The notes beneath the pieces are model-generated. The model made no database searches. It had not been told where the DNA came from and was given only the letters and a program-made list of their open reading frames with translations. This document shows positions 23,090-35,999 of a stretch of 64,000 bases of DNA, piece after piece (the first letter of the stretch is position 1; each line of letters starts with the position of its first letter). The stretch is from positions 124,001-188,000 of the forward strand of contig JAVTVJ010000228.1 in NCBI GenBank assembly GCA_034509425.1. The letters run 5' to 3'. The position numbers and the translations under genes were made by a program. The DNA comes from Eopsaltria australis. Taxonomy: Eukaryota; Chordata; Aves; Passeriformes; Petroicidae.

Positions 23090-26000
23090 CACCAGTTTTA
23101 TTCTTCCTCTTCCTCTCTATTCCTATGCTTTCACTTTCCTAGAAGAGAGGGTCACATGAGCTTTGGGGAGCTTCAATCAGCTTTGGGTAGAACCCCAGCG
23201 GAGCAGTTGTGATCAGGGGCGGCATGGTGCGTTGCAGAGAGCATGCATTGCATTTGTGTATAGTCTGTGGGAGGAAGCCCTTGCTTTGCAGCTGTGTCCC
23301 TGGGATGAGCAGCACAACTCTGAGAGAAAAGGGAGTGGTTTCAAAGAACTAATTTCCTGTAGTTTTGGAGATTGCAAGTTCCTTTGACTTCCCTGTCCAC
23401 AGACATTGTTTAGTTGTTGATGACTTTCTATCCTGGTGTTTTTCCCATGCATTTCCTTTATCTAGGCTATGAGGATAAGCAAGGTGTTTTTGTTTGTATT
23501 TCTGGAATTTCCCCATTTTGGGTAGTTGCCACAGGAGAAGGCTGTGTTGTCTTTAGGCTTTCTTTACACTGATGGTGTGGCAAATGCTGTTCAAGTACAA
23601 CTAAGGATTGGGGCCATATGCTGACTGTCAGACATGATTATTTTTCAGAACCATACTCACATAAGTGAGTCCTTTGATCATATCCCAAAGGCAAGAGCAA
23701 GAGGTTCTCTCTGGTCATATTAATGTCATGCTGGTTTTCATTTATTTTTCAATGATGTTTTTTCCTTACTATGGTAAAAATCCTCATAAATAAATCATGG
23801 AGCATTAAATGAGTCAGTATGCACTTGCTTTCAAAAGTATTTGCCTTTTAATTTAAGAATGCTTTTGAGCTTATTTTAGATGACTCTGTGCTGGTATTAT
23901 ATCAAGTGCTCAGTGTCCAGCAGCTGTGGCATTTCTGCTGGTTGCTTGCCTCTGGTGAGGAGATGCCTGAAACAACACTTTCTTGGGAAATTAATTTCCG
24001 TAAAGAAGGTTGCTTACTCATGAATACTTTCTTTTTTGTCATGGTGTAACTCATCAGTAGATCAGAGGGGGAGAACTCATACTTTAGCTACCTGAAGTGC
24101 TGTTGACACAAAGATGGATGGTGTCTAATACTGTAAGAGCCCCATGACTGAGAATTTTCCACTTCAGAAGTTTCTCTTCTGACAGATACAGAAGGTAAAT
24201 TTTTTAATCAGGGAAACCAAGTGCCATATTTAACATAAACACCTGTCCTGTGATAACCCCAAAGTCAACATCACTAGCAATTTTGATTAAAATTTTGATT
24301 TTATGATTAATATATACCCAGCCAACAGGCTTTCTTCATGCCAAATCTGGAATTATGGGAGAACTCTTCCTTTACTGACAGAAATTATTTTCTTTCATGT
24401 GTAAAGAAAAGAGAAATGTATAATCTGAAGGTAGTCATGAGTAAATAATTTACTTATGCAGCAGCTGCTAAACAAACTCTTGGTGCCTGTATGTTGAAAT
24501 GGCTGCCAGGAAGTTACTTGAAACAAGTTCAAAATCTATATGCAGATGAAGTTGTGTGTTGTGACTGTCTACCTAACATTGGATAAATACAGCTGGATGA
24601 AATGTTTTCAATGTAATTTAGATGTGTGTGTCACCAAGAAGGCTTCCAGAAGATGATGAGATTCTGGGGTGGAATGTGTGTGTCACAGCAATGTAAGATG
24701 GATCACAAGTGTTGTTTGTTTTCTGCTGAATAAGAAACTATTAGAACAATTCACATCAACAGAAATGGTTCTTCCACATGAATGTGTCCTGTTAAATACG
24801 GGGGAGATTGAAATACTGGTCCTGCAAATATCTATAACTACCTGCACATGCAGAAGTGCTATCAAAACTAATGACATAGTATATAGAATGTGTGTGCTCA
24901 TGAATTTCTGTGAAATCAAACATGATAGATAGCATGAGCCTCTTACAGATCAGAAATTAGTAAAACAACAATATTTTACTGTTATTAGCATTTTCCCCCT
25001 TCCTTTGTTTCACCCATTTTCATTTGGAATTTGACTACTTTTTTCCAGGGAATTTTACTAGTGTTCTATGTTAGTTGAATATATCTAATTTATTTCTTCT
25101 CCAACCTCATTTTATTCCTCTAGAACTCTTTTCCAAGACTTTTCCTTGCCATTTAGTTTTTTTTTTCAGGTACTATTTGTCTATTCAAGGTTTATTATTG
25201 CTCTCTTTTTTCATAGTGTTTCTGTTACACATCTATGTATTTTTCTTGGTTTCTGTGACTGTTTAACCCTTTTCCATCTATTTCTTTTGCTTCCACTTTC
25301 TCGCTTATGTCATTTTATTCTCTATGGCTTTTGTCCCAGGTTTCATTAAAGGTGTATAGGAAATTGCAGAAAAGCAACGTATGGTAATCACTGAACACAC
25401 AATTAAACACATCTTTTTAATGATAGTCCATATATTTCAAGAGTACAAGTAATAGATTTCTTACATTACAATGATAAGAAAAGGAAAACATATAGATATG
25501 GTCTGGAATTTTTATTCTGTTTGGCAAAGTAATTTTGTTTGTAATATACAGCTGTTAATCCATAGAAAGTGTAGTAATTTTGTATTAAAGCATCTAATAA
25601 ATAGGATTAGCTTGAGCCAATCGTTTAGGTTTACAAATTGCATCAACATAAAAGAGAGTGAAAGTTTGTCAAGACTGAGGAAGAATTGCCGATGAAAGCC
25701 CTTTAATGAGGTTTGAAATATACATTCTTCTGAATTGCTTTGCTCTCCTGCATTTTTTGTAAGGCTGGTTAGGTGTGAACTGCATCATTAGTCTTTAAGA
25801 AATGGTCAATTACAGGGAACTGCAAATTAGCTCTACCTGTCAGTGCCTCCAAAGGGAAAGCTTTGCTCATCTGCAATATGGGAAACAAGATGGGAACTGA
25901 ATGTCATGGGAATCTCTAAATCAGCTGTGACAACAAGCAAATCTATCCTCAAAGAAGATCAAGACAATAGCCCTTCCTGCCAGAGTGGAATTTAAAAGGA

Positions 26001-26290
26001 AAAATGGACAAGTTCAGAAGCAACGCTGCAGAGTAAGACTTTAATATTACTAACAGATCAAAGGAAATGGGCTGATAGAAAATAGATGACCTAAACAAAC
26101 TAGGAGAACAACCTGCCTCATAAACTTAAGCCTAACTGCAGGTTGTATTCCTAAACTTATATTTCTGCCTTTTGCCACTTGCCCAAACATTCTTCAAGGT
26201 TTATTACCCTTGTATTTCCTGCACTTTTGCATAGTGACCCATGCAATACAGGGGTTCTACCTCATGTCTGGTATCTGGAGACAGGGGTGG
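23090..26290. other. Unique non-coding sequence, nothing recognised
   Basis: Pyrimidine-rich around 25.0-25.35 kb, which gives chance leucine/phenylalanine-rich frames. No gene, splice-bounded exon or repeat family is recognised. Confidence 0.6.
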
Positions 26291-26295
26291 GAAGC
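26291..26295. other. Target-site duplication, left copy (GAAGC)
   Basis: GAAGC directly abuts the TG terminus of the LTR. The same five bases abut its other terminus at 27915-27919. Confidence 0.85.
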
Positions 26296-27287
26296 TGTAG
26301 TGGTTTCAGTTTGTTTATTCAGGTTTGTGGCTAAATGTCAGCACACTTACTTAAATTTACTTGATTGCTTGTTGTGAGATAAGGATTAGGAGTAGGCAAA
26401 GCAGGCTCAAACTTTATAAAGTACAAAGAAGTTTTATTAATATATTTAAGACAAAGGGAAAAGAAAAAAAAACCTAAGAAAGACTAGAACAAACTCTCCA
26501 GACTACCCCTCCTTCTTTACTTCTTCATTTCATTCTCTCTGACAACATACAAAAGACAACACTTCGACTTTTAGTCAGTTTACCACTTCAGAAACAGCTC
26601 TTGTTCCAGTTCATTTAGGGAGAGAAGTTTCTTTTGCTTACACTATGGATCTTCTGTAAGAAAAATACAGTTTTTATGGGACTTCTGCCTCACTATTAGC
26701 CACCGCCCAGAGCAAAGTTTAGCTTAACGGTGGATCCCTCCCACACCAGTAGCTTTCTCACAGCCACTATGGTGGGTTATGAACAGTCTACAGGGTACCT
26801 GTTTTAAGGATGCCCAGTTCAATTGCAGCAACAAAGAAAGTCTCTTCTTTTGTGCTTAGCAACACAGGTTTTCTTGACAACTCAGGTTCTCCAGCATTCT
26901 CCCCGGGACTAGGGCTCTGGGTCACAGCTTTTCCTCTCTCTTGGTTCTAGTTTCTCATCAGGCTGTACTTTTTCAACACTTACTTGTCTGTACTTAAGTA
27001 ATTCAGTTCATTGGTTGCAATAAGAACCTCACATTTCTCTTTGGACTATATCTTCATATATTACAGAGAATTTATTAGCTCAGTCTTCAACTATGGTTCT
27101 CTAAAAGAGTTTTCAGCTTCACTCTTGAAGCAACTTCCCATGCACCCCCTTTTTAGTATCAGTTCTGCTTTCCTCACTGACTGTAAAGTCTCTGCGCTGC
27201 ACTATGTCGATGTCCTCACTCGTTCCTCTCTCTGCGAGGAAGGATGGGTGTCTGTAAGTTTAGTCTAGGTATGGAGAGAGTTAATCT

Positions 27288-27307
27288 CTGTCTCTCTCTC
27301 TCTCTCC
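27288..27307 (+). repeat. (CT)n microsatellite within the LTR
   Basis: Alternating CT units, read as GA on the coding strand of the LTR. A shorter (CT)n stretch recurs near 27500-27513. Confidence 0.85.
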
Positions 27308-27617
27308 GGCAGTGTGACGATCCCATGCTCTTTGCCGGGCTGTTTGAACAGGTTTGAGTTGGATGCCAGACGCTTTCAAGAGTCTCTCTGCCTGGCTCTG
27401 CCAAGCTGGCTCGGCCTGGTGGGGCCATCTGGGCCCGGGGTGACAGGGCAGGGCCTGGCCCGAGCTGGATGGAGTCTGGGCTGGTCTTTGCCTGGCCTGG
27501 CTCTCTCTCTCTCGTGTAGCTGACACACTGGCTGAGCTGGATCTGCTGAAAATTCCAATCGTTTCCTCCCCCATGCCTGCCCGGCTGCAGCGGCACGGCT
27601 GCCGTAAAACCTCCCTT

Positions 27618-27659
27618 CCCCCCCCCCATCCCTCCTTTGGAAGGAGGTGGGGGGGGGGG
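27618..27659. repeat. C-run / G-run inverted repeat within the LTR
   Basis: C10 at 27618-27627 and G11 at 27649-27659 flank a perfect stem, CCTCCTT (27631-27637) and AAGGAGG (27641-27647), with a 3-base loop. Together they can form one long GC-rich hairpin, and the G-run could alternatively join a quadruplex. Its position in U3 suggests either a promoter element or simple-repeat expansion within the LTR. Confidence 0.8.
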
Positions 27660-27914
27660 CCTTACCAGCGAGAGAAGCAGGAGCTGCTCTTTTCTACACA
27701 GCAGCAGTAGGTTTAAAGAGGAAGAGTTTTAGAGAGTCTCTGCTTGTATATGGTATTTTCCTCGAAGGCGGATCAACTTTTAAATTGGTTTACCTACCTA
27801 TCAATCCTTAAAACTACCTGATTATTGGCTCTCTCTCATAGGAAGGAAGTTGTATGCCTTCCTGCAGCACAGATCACTTCCTAGATTTTGACCCTTCTGG
27901 CCTAACCCAGGACA

Positions 27915-27919
27915 GAAGC
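27915..27919. other. Target-site duplication, right copy (GAAGC)
   Basis: Identical to the five bases at 26291-26295. Together they mark the integration site of the LTR element. Confidence 0.85.
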
Positions 27920-29133
27920 AGTAGGAAAATCCTACACTCTTCTCTCATTTTGGCAACCTAAATATTCTTACAACTGATCATTTCTGGATAGAGTAGGAAA
28001 TATGGGTCTGTCTTCTAGAGTTTTGGCTGAAGCAACTAGGCTTACCCAAATACTTTTATGTCTATTTCAGTTTGGGAAAAAAAATCTTGAGGGTCCAATT
28101 ATCCTGTAGGTTAAATTTCTGTCAGCCACAATGAAATCTTAGATGCCTGGTTCATGTGCACAGATCTATGTGTAGACACTTAAATTTAGCTCAATATTGT
28201 CCTCATTAGGAAAGATTCTTGTGAGCATTTGTTATGCCACTTAATTTGGTCATTGCTTGAATAGAAGGAATGTTTTTCTTGTTTTGTTGCCTTCTGGTGA
28301 TTTTCTCTAGACTGTAAGGCAAGGTGTGCAACTGGGGATCTTTGTCTTGGGTGTGATGTCACACCAGGACAAGTGACGATGCAATATTTCATGTCCACCT
28401 TCATACTGAAGCAGGAAAAATCAGATAAGTTCAGTTTTCCAGCTGAAGTATACTTAAAGTAGTAGGACTTAATTAGATCGACTGAGCAATAGTACTTCAC
28501 ATTTGCTGAGGAACTGACAAAGAAGAAAAGCAAGATTTTCAGAAATTCTAATTCTTACTGTGGTTCCAAAAATTTTAAGAATTGGGACCTGGAATATGTT
28601 CAGCCTTTAGGCTGGACTGAATTTTCTCTTGGGAATCCTGAATTTCCTTGCTGGAAGGGTGCTGGAGTAGCAGAAGCTTGTTTATTTCTTTTGCCATTGA
28701 AACCAAGACAGGTTTTTGTGACTGTGCCTAAGGAGAAGCTGTTACTTTGAAACGTTTCTGGCAAATATTCAGCAAACAGTCATGTTCCACACTTGGAAAT
28801 GATGCTGAGGAATGTAATGAAGAGTTTGTCATGTATGACTGAAAACAGGATGTGACTTTTGTGGGACTTCTCTGCTGGATATGATTGAGATGGAGCTAAT
28901 TTTCTTTAAAGAAGCCTGTATGGTGCTGCATTTTGGGTTTTTGATGAAAACATTGCTGTTAACACACCAATGTTTTAGCTACTGCTGAACAGCACTTGCA
29001 CAGTGCCATATAAAGTCATGTTCAGCAATAAAACTGAAGGACAGTTTTTCCAAAGTAGACGTTGTTCAGAAATAGCTGAGAGACTGGTCTATTTGTGGGA
29101 GGTGGTGAGGAATTGCCTTTGAATCACTTGTGG
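27920..29133. other. Unique non-coding sequence, nothing recognised
   Basis: No gene or repeat is recognised. The longest frame (115 codons on the minus strand, 28186-28533) has no domain pattern. Confidence 0.6.
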
Positions 29134-29145
29134 GTTTTTTTTATG

Positions 29146-29176
<31 letters not shown>

Positions 29177-29180
29177 TTTG
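29134..29180 (+). repeat. (TTTTG)n pentanucleotide microsatellite
   Basis: Several perfect TTTTG units flanked by pure T runs. Confidence 0.9.
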
Positions 29181-30204
29181 CTATCGTAACAAAATCTTTA
29201 TTGTGACCCATAAGGTTTTTCTTGCTTTAGCTTTTTTGAAGAAATATGTTCTTCATCCTTCTGGGGAGAGAGTGACTGACTGGGTGGAAACTTAGCTGCT
29301 GCATGGGGCTATCCCATCACAATTTCTAATTAGATCAGGATTGCTGATAAATATTGAATGAGATGTAAACACTATGATCTGAATATTATTAAGTTCTGCT
29401 TTTTAGTTTGGGTATTCTGCAACAGACCGCTTTCCTCAACCATGTGTAATATTGAAGAGAGGAACTAGGAACCTCTAATGCTGGGAAAAGAAGATTCTCA
29501 GTGATAAGATTTTCATTAGCCTAAGAGAGGTGTCCAGAACGACTCCATTGTAGAGTGGTCCAGGAGATGGACCACAGCATAAGCCTAACTGCATACTGGA
29601 GAAATGCTGAAGTTGTATGCAGCAAACTGTGAGTGAATATAGAGTGTAGCTAACGGTATCTTTTATGAAAAACCCCATATTTCTGCCTTTCCCTTTACTA
29701 TTTTGTTCACTAGAATTTGCAGAGATCACTGTTATAAAGGTAATGGTAGTAGCCCCTAATTTGCAGTTGTTTCTGGAAGCTGGTTTGGTATCTCAGTAGA
29801 ACTGAAAAGAGAAGGTATGTGAGGACATAGTCTCTTTTTGCTCACAATTTACAGAAAGAGGCTGGGCTTGGATTCGACAGGCAAATGAGCATAAGTCTCT
29901 GAAAAACACAAGATATAAAAAAGTTAGTATACTCAATAGTATTCTGTTTCCTTAAGATAAGAGAGAGACACTGGAAAGTTCCCTGAACAGTTCCTCCACA
30001 CACGAATGCAAGTTTTATGTACAAATATTGTGAAGTTGCTTCTTGACAGTAGCTTCTCATAGAGCATTTCTGAAATGTTGGATATCTTTTAGCTCATCAT
30101 TGTATAGCACCATTTTTACAGGGATTCCACGGCTTCTAACTTGCTGTAGGGAAGGAAGAGCTAACCATCACTTGTAACATCAATAGTTATAGAAAATTAG
30201 ATTA
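29181..30204. other. Unique non-coding sequence, nothing recognised
   Basis: Short unrelated frames only. No repeat family is recognised. Confidence 0.6.
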
Positions 30205-30312
30205 GAAAGCTAAATGTCATGGCCAAGGTCAAACAGGAAAGAATGGTAGAATTGGGATTTAAACCCGCTTCTCTCCCAGGTGTCTTAACACAGAACTAAT
30301 CTTCCATTCTTT
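30205..30312 (-). mobile_element. MIR-like SINE relic
   Basis: The plus strand reads like the reverse complement of the MIR core. A GGCCAAGGTCAAACAG segment (30221-30236) resembles the usual GCCCAAGGTCACACAG. It is followed by AGAATTGGGATTTAAACCC, resembling the AGAGCTGGGATTCGAACCC that contains the reversed tRNA B box. It ends in a CT-rich part. Substitutions are numerous, as expected for a relic of amniote age. Similarity was judged by eye from memory of the family, so subfamily and exact ends are uncertain. Confidence 0.6.
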
Positions 30313-30404
30313 GTCTTAAAGGTAATTTATTTTCTAAGTCAAATTCTTGGTGTATTACTCCTAAGAAGTAGCAGGGTAATAAAGATAATTAAGCAGATGT
30401 TCGA

Positions 30405-30720
30405 ATCACTAAGTGAGTGTCATTTTTTGTTTGATGGCTATCCCAACATGAACTCAGATTTTAGTCTCTTGTGAAAATGTGATATAATGCTGAGTTTTAA
30501 TAGAGTACCGGAAAGAAGAATATTTAGCTACCTTCAATGTATTCAGCTATTTGATTAATTGAAGGGCTCAGCAGTCAGCGGACATCTCATTAGCCAATTC
30601 ACGTAGGCATGCTGTGACTATTTTGGATCACATATCCACAATTCAAATTGATGGTAAAAGTCCAATTAAAAAGTAAATGTATTTTCATACATTGTAGCAG
30701 TGGTGTTGTCATGTAGCTTG
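30405..30720. promoter_or_regulatory. Putative conserved non-coding element
   Basis: Unique block immediately right of the MIR relic. It has ATTAATT at 30554-30560, CCAAT at 30594-30598, several CAATT words, and retained CpGs in TTCGAATC, TACCGGAAA, CAGCGGACA and CACGTAGG. There is no ORF. The mix of homeodomain-like words and preserved CpGs is typical of deeply conserved enhancers. This is a prediction from pattern only. Confidence 0.4.
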
Positions 30721-33700
30721 GGTTTTTCCTTTTATTTCATTTCCAATTACTCATGTTAATGATGCGCTCCAGCATGTGAGAAACTAATGTTCTTATTTTG
30801 AGCTCTGCTTAGAAAAATTGTCAGGCAACCTTTCCCATACTGTTCTGCTCAGCTGCTGCAAAGTTGTGTGCTTTGAGTGCATGTGCAGAGGTTATTGTGC
30901 CAGATGGTGTGGTTGTTTCTAGGATGTGAAAAACCACAGAGAGACCCCTGAAATATATCCCTTATGTCATAAAACATCACTTTAACTGGCTTTTCAGAAA
31001 TGAGACTTAAAGGTAAATTAAGGTGCAGAGAGCCGAACTGTATCTAACATTGAATATCAAAAGGTCAGTTGATATATTTCCAAAGGCATTCAATTTATCT
31101 TCAGTATTAGACTACTTTTCAGCAGTGTTCTTTACTGACATTAGTTTCCTACTTTAGTCTATTGTTTAAAAGGCAGAATATTAATTTATCCATCAAAATC
31201 ATGGTTTAAGTCTCTACGTTTTTTTTGTTATTCATTATGCATAGAGATTATGGAATGTATTTGCTAGTACTTCAAACTAGATAAGATTACGATTCTATTG
31301 AAGTAATGCAAAGCCTCCACAAATATAGGCCTACTCTGAATTACAGCAGGGCCAAAGCAAATAATTAGGAAGTTGCGTCTGGTTTGCTATTTACCCTCTC
31401 CCCCATTCTTTCAGAAAACAAACTAAAGAGAAGTTTTTCTAATGGTTTAGCTCCATAAACAGTCCTTGATTAATATGAAGCAAATTTCAGAGCTAGAACA
31501 AGGGAGTGGGCAGGAGAGGGGACTCTTTCAAATATAATCATCAGTTCTGTTGTCTGAAATGTTTTATGAGACTGACAGTCCCCCACAACCCCTGTAAGAA
31601 CATGCAGAAGAGGTACTGCATGCTTCCATTGCCAGTGAACTCTGCTAGCTGGTGTAGGCTGGGGAAATTTTGGATTCTACAAGTCTGTTTCAAGGGCAGC
31701 CTTTGACCACAGTGACCTGCAGGTGAGTTCTTGGTCATCATGAAAGGGCATTGCAAGCTGTACGTGAAATCCCTTTTCTCCATGGCTGCTTGCATTCTAC
31801 CATGTAGCAGCTGAGCTTGAGTATAACAGTGAATTCATATTTGTGTAGCAGCCCTTCTTGCTCCAGCTGACCACAAACAATGTCTGTGATAATGTATGTT
31901 CTGCATTAATATTATTTTTTCCATATATATATATATTTCCTTTTCCCCAAAGGCTCTTTGAACAGCACTGAGACATGCCTGTGCATTTGGCTCCAAAACG
32001 ATCCACAACAGTTGAATGTCAGGCAGGTCAGCAATGAATCTGAGTGGGCTAAGTCACAGTCCTTTGGGGCATATAAATTCCTTATATTTCAGTGAAAAGC
32101 AGCTAAACTCTGACTTCAGAACCCAGAAACTATTGCAGATCTTTATTTAATCCACGCAGTGTTGTGAACTTGGGCATTCACTTCAGCCTGTGCATTGTAT
32201 GGGGAGAGAAAAAGGAACAGAAAAGATTTGCCAGGGACTGTAGACCTACATTTGCAAGCTTTTACCAATCTGTTCTGGAATTCATGCTTTTTTTTTGCTT
32301 TGACAGTTTATAAGTGTGTATAATTCAAGATCCTCACATTTAGATGTTGGCAACATGGTTGCTACTTCAATATTTTTGATGTTTCATGGTCAGCTTTTTT
32401 CATCTTTAGCATACTTCAATTAGTGAAAAAGGCACCACATAAGTGCTTTGAGTAGAAGCATTTCATTTGTAAATCCCCATACAAGGAAGAGATGAACATG
32501 GGTATTGTGAGTTTAATGAGAAGCAGCAGACTGATCCATTCACATTGGCACAGACTTCTGAAGTTCATCATTCAGTGCCTAAAACAAGCATTTTGCTAAC
32601 TAACTTGTTATATAGATTAAACTAAAAGGTTATTTTGATTAACATTTGTCATTTGTCATTTTGTCAGGTGAACTGAGAAAACATCATTTTAATTCTACAG
32701 ACGTTTATCTTTATTAATATCTCAAAACTTACCAGAGGGTTACTTAATTTTTCTATTCCACATAAAAATACCTTGTTTTGAGAACACTGACTAGTCAGTC
32801 ATTTGTGTCTACCCAGTATTCATTTAAGAATGATTTATTCATTGTGATTAGTAATCAGGTCTGGGTAAGAGACATAAAAAAATGTAAAAATATTCCTCTG
32901 TATCTGAATTATTTCTTGCTTTTAAGGCAGAGGAAAAGTAAAACAGGTCATCAAGAAATTAGATACATAAAGATGAGAGGTGAGATAATGAGCTCATTTG
33001 CATTGCATTCAGGATTTGTTTTGAACATCAAAACATGAGATCATAAACCAGTCAACATTTAAATACTGCCAGCTATATGAAAGGCTGAATCAAAAATGGG
33101 CTTTGTTTTTTTTATTCTCTAACAATTATTCTCTCACTGAATGTTTTCTGTCTTTCATTTGGTGATCTCTGAATGTGAAGTTCTGTCATCTATTCTTTAT
33201 TTCTTTTTTAAAAAACAAACTAACAAACCTGGCTCCATAAATAAATTCTGGTCTACTGTAAACAGCAGTTAATGGAGAGTAGAAGAGTAGAAGGTGTATT
33301 AGAAGTGGAGGTGTTGGGTTATTCAAAGAAGCTCTCTTTTAAAAATGCTTTGCTGCTGGTATAGTTCAGAGCTTGGCTTTGGGCAAATGAAAATTGTTCT
33401 ACAAAACAAACAGAGTGAAGGTGACTGACCTCAAATACAGTTTTCCCGTGCATTAGAAGCCTTTCACAGTAGTGCTTATAGCTAGTCATTTGACAGATAT
33501 GCTACTCAGACTTCTGTGAGGGCAGAAGGAAAAGGAAGGGTTTCTTTTCTATACTGGGGCTTTACAATCTGCCACAGGGTGGTGGAGAATAGACATGACA
33601 GCTGTACTTGCCCTATTTCAGGAATAAGCCAAAAGACAATCTAAGCTTGCGGTTAAGATGGTGGAGTGTCCGTTGGCACGTAAGTAAGAGTGTTACCAGT

Positions 33701-34555
33701 AAGATTTCCATCTTTATCCTTCTATTCCTCCCCCATCTAATTTCTTTGTAGAGGATAAGTTGCTTCTCCATGTTTTGCTGATCAGATTACTTCTTGTATC
33801 CTTGGTAAGTCCAGACATGGGTTGTACATCTCTTATTTCCCCTTTTACAATTATTTGGATGAAGCCTTCTTGCTCTTTTCACAGCAGAGAAATTCATATT
33901 GTGAGCAGAACCAGGCAAGAACCTATGGTTTTGTCAGGAGTTTCCTTTCCTCTCTTTCCCTGAACAGTCAGAAAAGGCTGTGACAATTTTAGCCTGCTGT
34001 GATAAATGATAGCTCATCGTTATAGTGGAGGAGGGAGCTTAAAGACATAAGAGGATAACCTTTCAGGGATGCACAAATTTTCTCAAATAAATAACATCAG
34101 GAAAGGGCACCATATTTTTTCTTAGGCTTTTTTTCCCAATGTCTGAAACTAACCCTTGCCCTAGCTACCACAGTACTGTAAAGTCATTTGATTTTCCATT
34201 ATCTAGGTTATCTGTTCAAATTTGGTCCAAGACATCACTTGGCCCAATCTTCTGTAAATTAAATGTGCTTGACTAGGAGTACTGTCATGTACTCAGCAAC
34301 CATAAGTGGAAAAGCTTTGCCAGTATAAAAATGGAGACAGAGACAGAAACCAAAGTGATGTGAGTAAAAAGCAGCTCAGGTGACTTTTTGCAGAAAGCCT
34401 AACGGAGTCTCCAGTCAGCCTCACTGATAAAGCTGCTATTCTTGCTTGCAATCTATTTTCCACTGAATATAATCAGCAAAACAAACACAAAATAATCTTG
34501 TTAGTTGCAGACTGCTGTGCTGGCACCTGAACAGCACCTAATGTGCCAGCTGCTG
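30721..34555. other. Unique non-coding sequence, nothing recognised
   Basis: It contains a short (AT)n tract (31922-31936) and three tandem ATTTGTC-like units at 32644-32665. Frames are short, and no exon or repeat family is recognised. Confidence 0.6.
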
Positions 34556-34556
34556 C

Positions 34557-34590
34557 TTTGTTTTGTTTTGTTTGTTTGTTTGTTTGTTTC
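34557..34590 (+). repeat. (GTTT)n/(GTTTT)n microsatellite
   Basis: Tandem TTTTG and TTTG units without interruption. Confidence 0.9.
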
Positions 34591-35995
34591 TTGCTGTATT
34601 AATGGATTTTACATCACTTTTATTATCCAGTGAAAATATAAAAAAGACCACTCAGGTTGTGTGGATGCCAAGGTGGTTTTGTGGAGAAATTTGGCTGCAC
34701 AGCATCTATTTTTGGAATTGGTGGTCATTGTATATTTTCACTTGATTACACCTGTATAAAATATGTGGCCTGTTAACTGCTTTGAGTGGTCATGTGGGAT
34801 CCACTCTGGGTTTTGTAAGGGTACCTGTACACTACACACTGCATCACTTCACAGTACGTGCTCTGCAGAGTTGCTGCCATCACCCTGAACAATCATTCTG
34901 TGCCTCTCTTAATCCTATCTTCCTTTCCCAAAGAAAGACTGGTGTCAAACATGCCAAAATTTTTCATGGTAAGATGAAAGAGAAAAGTATGAGATTTTTA
35001 TTTGCATCAGCATTTCAGATAATTTTTTTTTGTTTGCTTTCACCTTGTCAATGGGCTTTCTCAGATATATTAACGTCTTTCATTCCTGCACAGTGAAAAT
35101 AGTGTGAGAGAATCAAATATTAGATTATTTTGACCTTTAAGAGACTAATCAGAAAAAATACTCATAAATGTGAAAGCTGAGATATTAAGGGTTTTGTTAA
35201 ATTTAGTTGGACAGACTTGGTTCACAGATCATATACTTCCCCAGGTGAAATTGGTGGTAATTTCTGAAGTAGGTACAGGATGAAGTTTAGGACTTGGAAG
35301 AATTTTTTAATAGCTGTGGAGGAGAAAATTGCAGATAACTACGCACTAGTTATGGCCTTTGTGCACAAAATGACTACTGCTTATCAAATAATTCTCATAA
35401 CTCTCACATATATAATAAGCATAGATCTTCAATTGCCTTTAAGCATTTACAGTGTCTGTGGGGGTTTTAAAAATCATAGCACAGTAATTTAGATGGGAAA
35501 ATTTGATTTATTTTTATTTTGTATATTGTCCAGAGACTTTCCTTCAAGTAATAATCAATTTCATATCTCTGATAAAAGCTTCATACAGTATTTACGGTCT
35601 TTAAAGGGTTTTAGACTGAGAGTGTGTATAAAATACTCTGAAAAAATCCTTGTTTAGAAATGTTGGGATAACAGTTGTCCATTAAACCAATAGCAGTATT
35701 AAAACAACAGCATAACATTAATATTTTTATGTTAATGTAGCCTAAGCCATAAAACTTAACCAAAGCAATCCCAACCTCTCATTCTCCACATTGTTATTTT
35801 TTTTGTAAAATACGTTTCAGAAATAAAATGAACAAATGGTTTATGGCATGTAATTAAGCATGATCCGTAACATAAATAAATATATATGGAGCACAAAAGT
35901 ATAGACAAAACCATGCCAACAGAGGCAAACAAATAGGCTTTTGGGTGCATACACATACATGGCTTTTTGATATAACAGGACACGGAGCTTTTATA
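34591..35995. other. Unique non-coding sequence, nothing recognised
   Basis: AT-rich with short frames. No exon or repeat family is recognised. Confidence 0.6.
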
Positions 35996-35999
35996 ATCA

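Larger units (their letters stand above)
26296..27914 (-). mobile_element. Solo LTR of an endogenous retrovirus (ERVL-like)
   Basis: A complete LTR of 1619 bp on the minus strand. In its own orientation it starts TGTCCTGGGTTAGG at 27914 and ends CTGAAACCACTACA at 26296, so it has canonical TG...CA ends. It is flanked on both sides by the 5-bp direct repeat GAAGC. A 5-bp duplication is usual for class III (ERVL) and also occurs in class I elements. Minus-strand AATAAA signals are at 26433-26438 and 26314-26319, near the 3' end as expected for R/U5. The GC-rich, CpG-containing part (about 27300-27660) would be in U3. There is no internal gag-pol-env sequence or second LTR, so it is a product of LTR-LTR recombination. 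Frames inside it are chance. The family name was not verified. Confidence 0.9.

Noticed and set aside
27216..27629. 137-codon minus-strand frame
   Set aside because: It lies entirely inside the U3 part of the solo LTR, is low-complexity, and does not resemble any retroviral protein.
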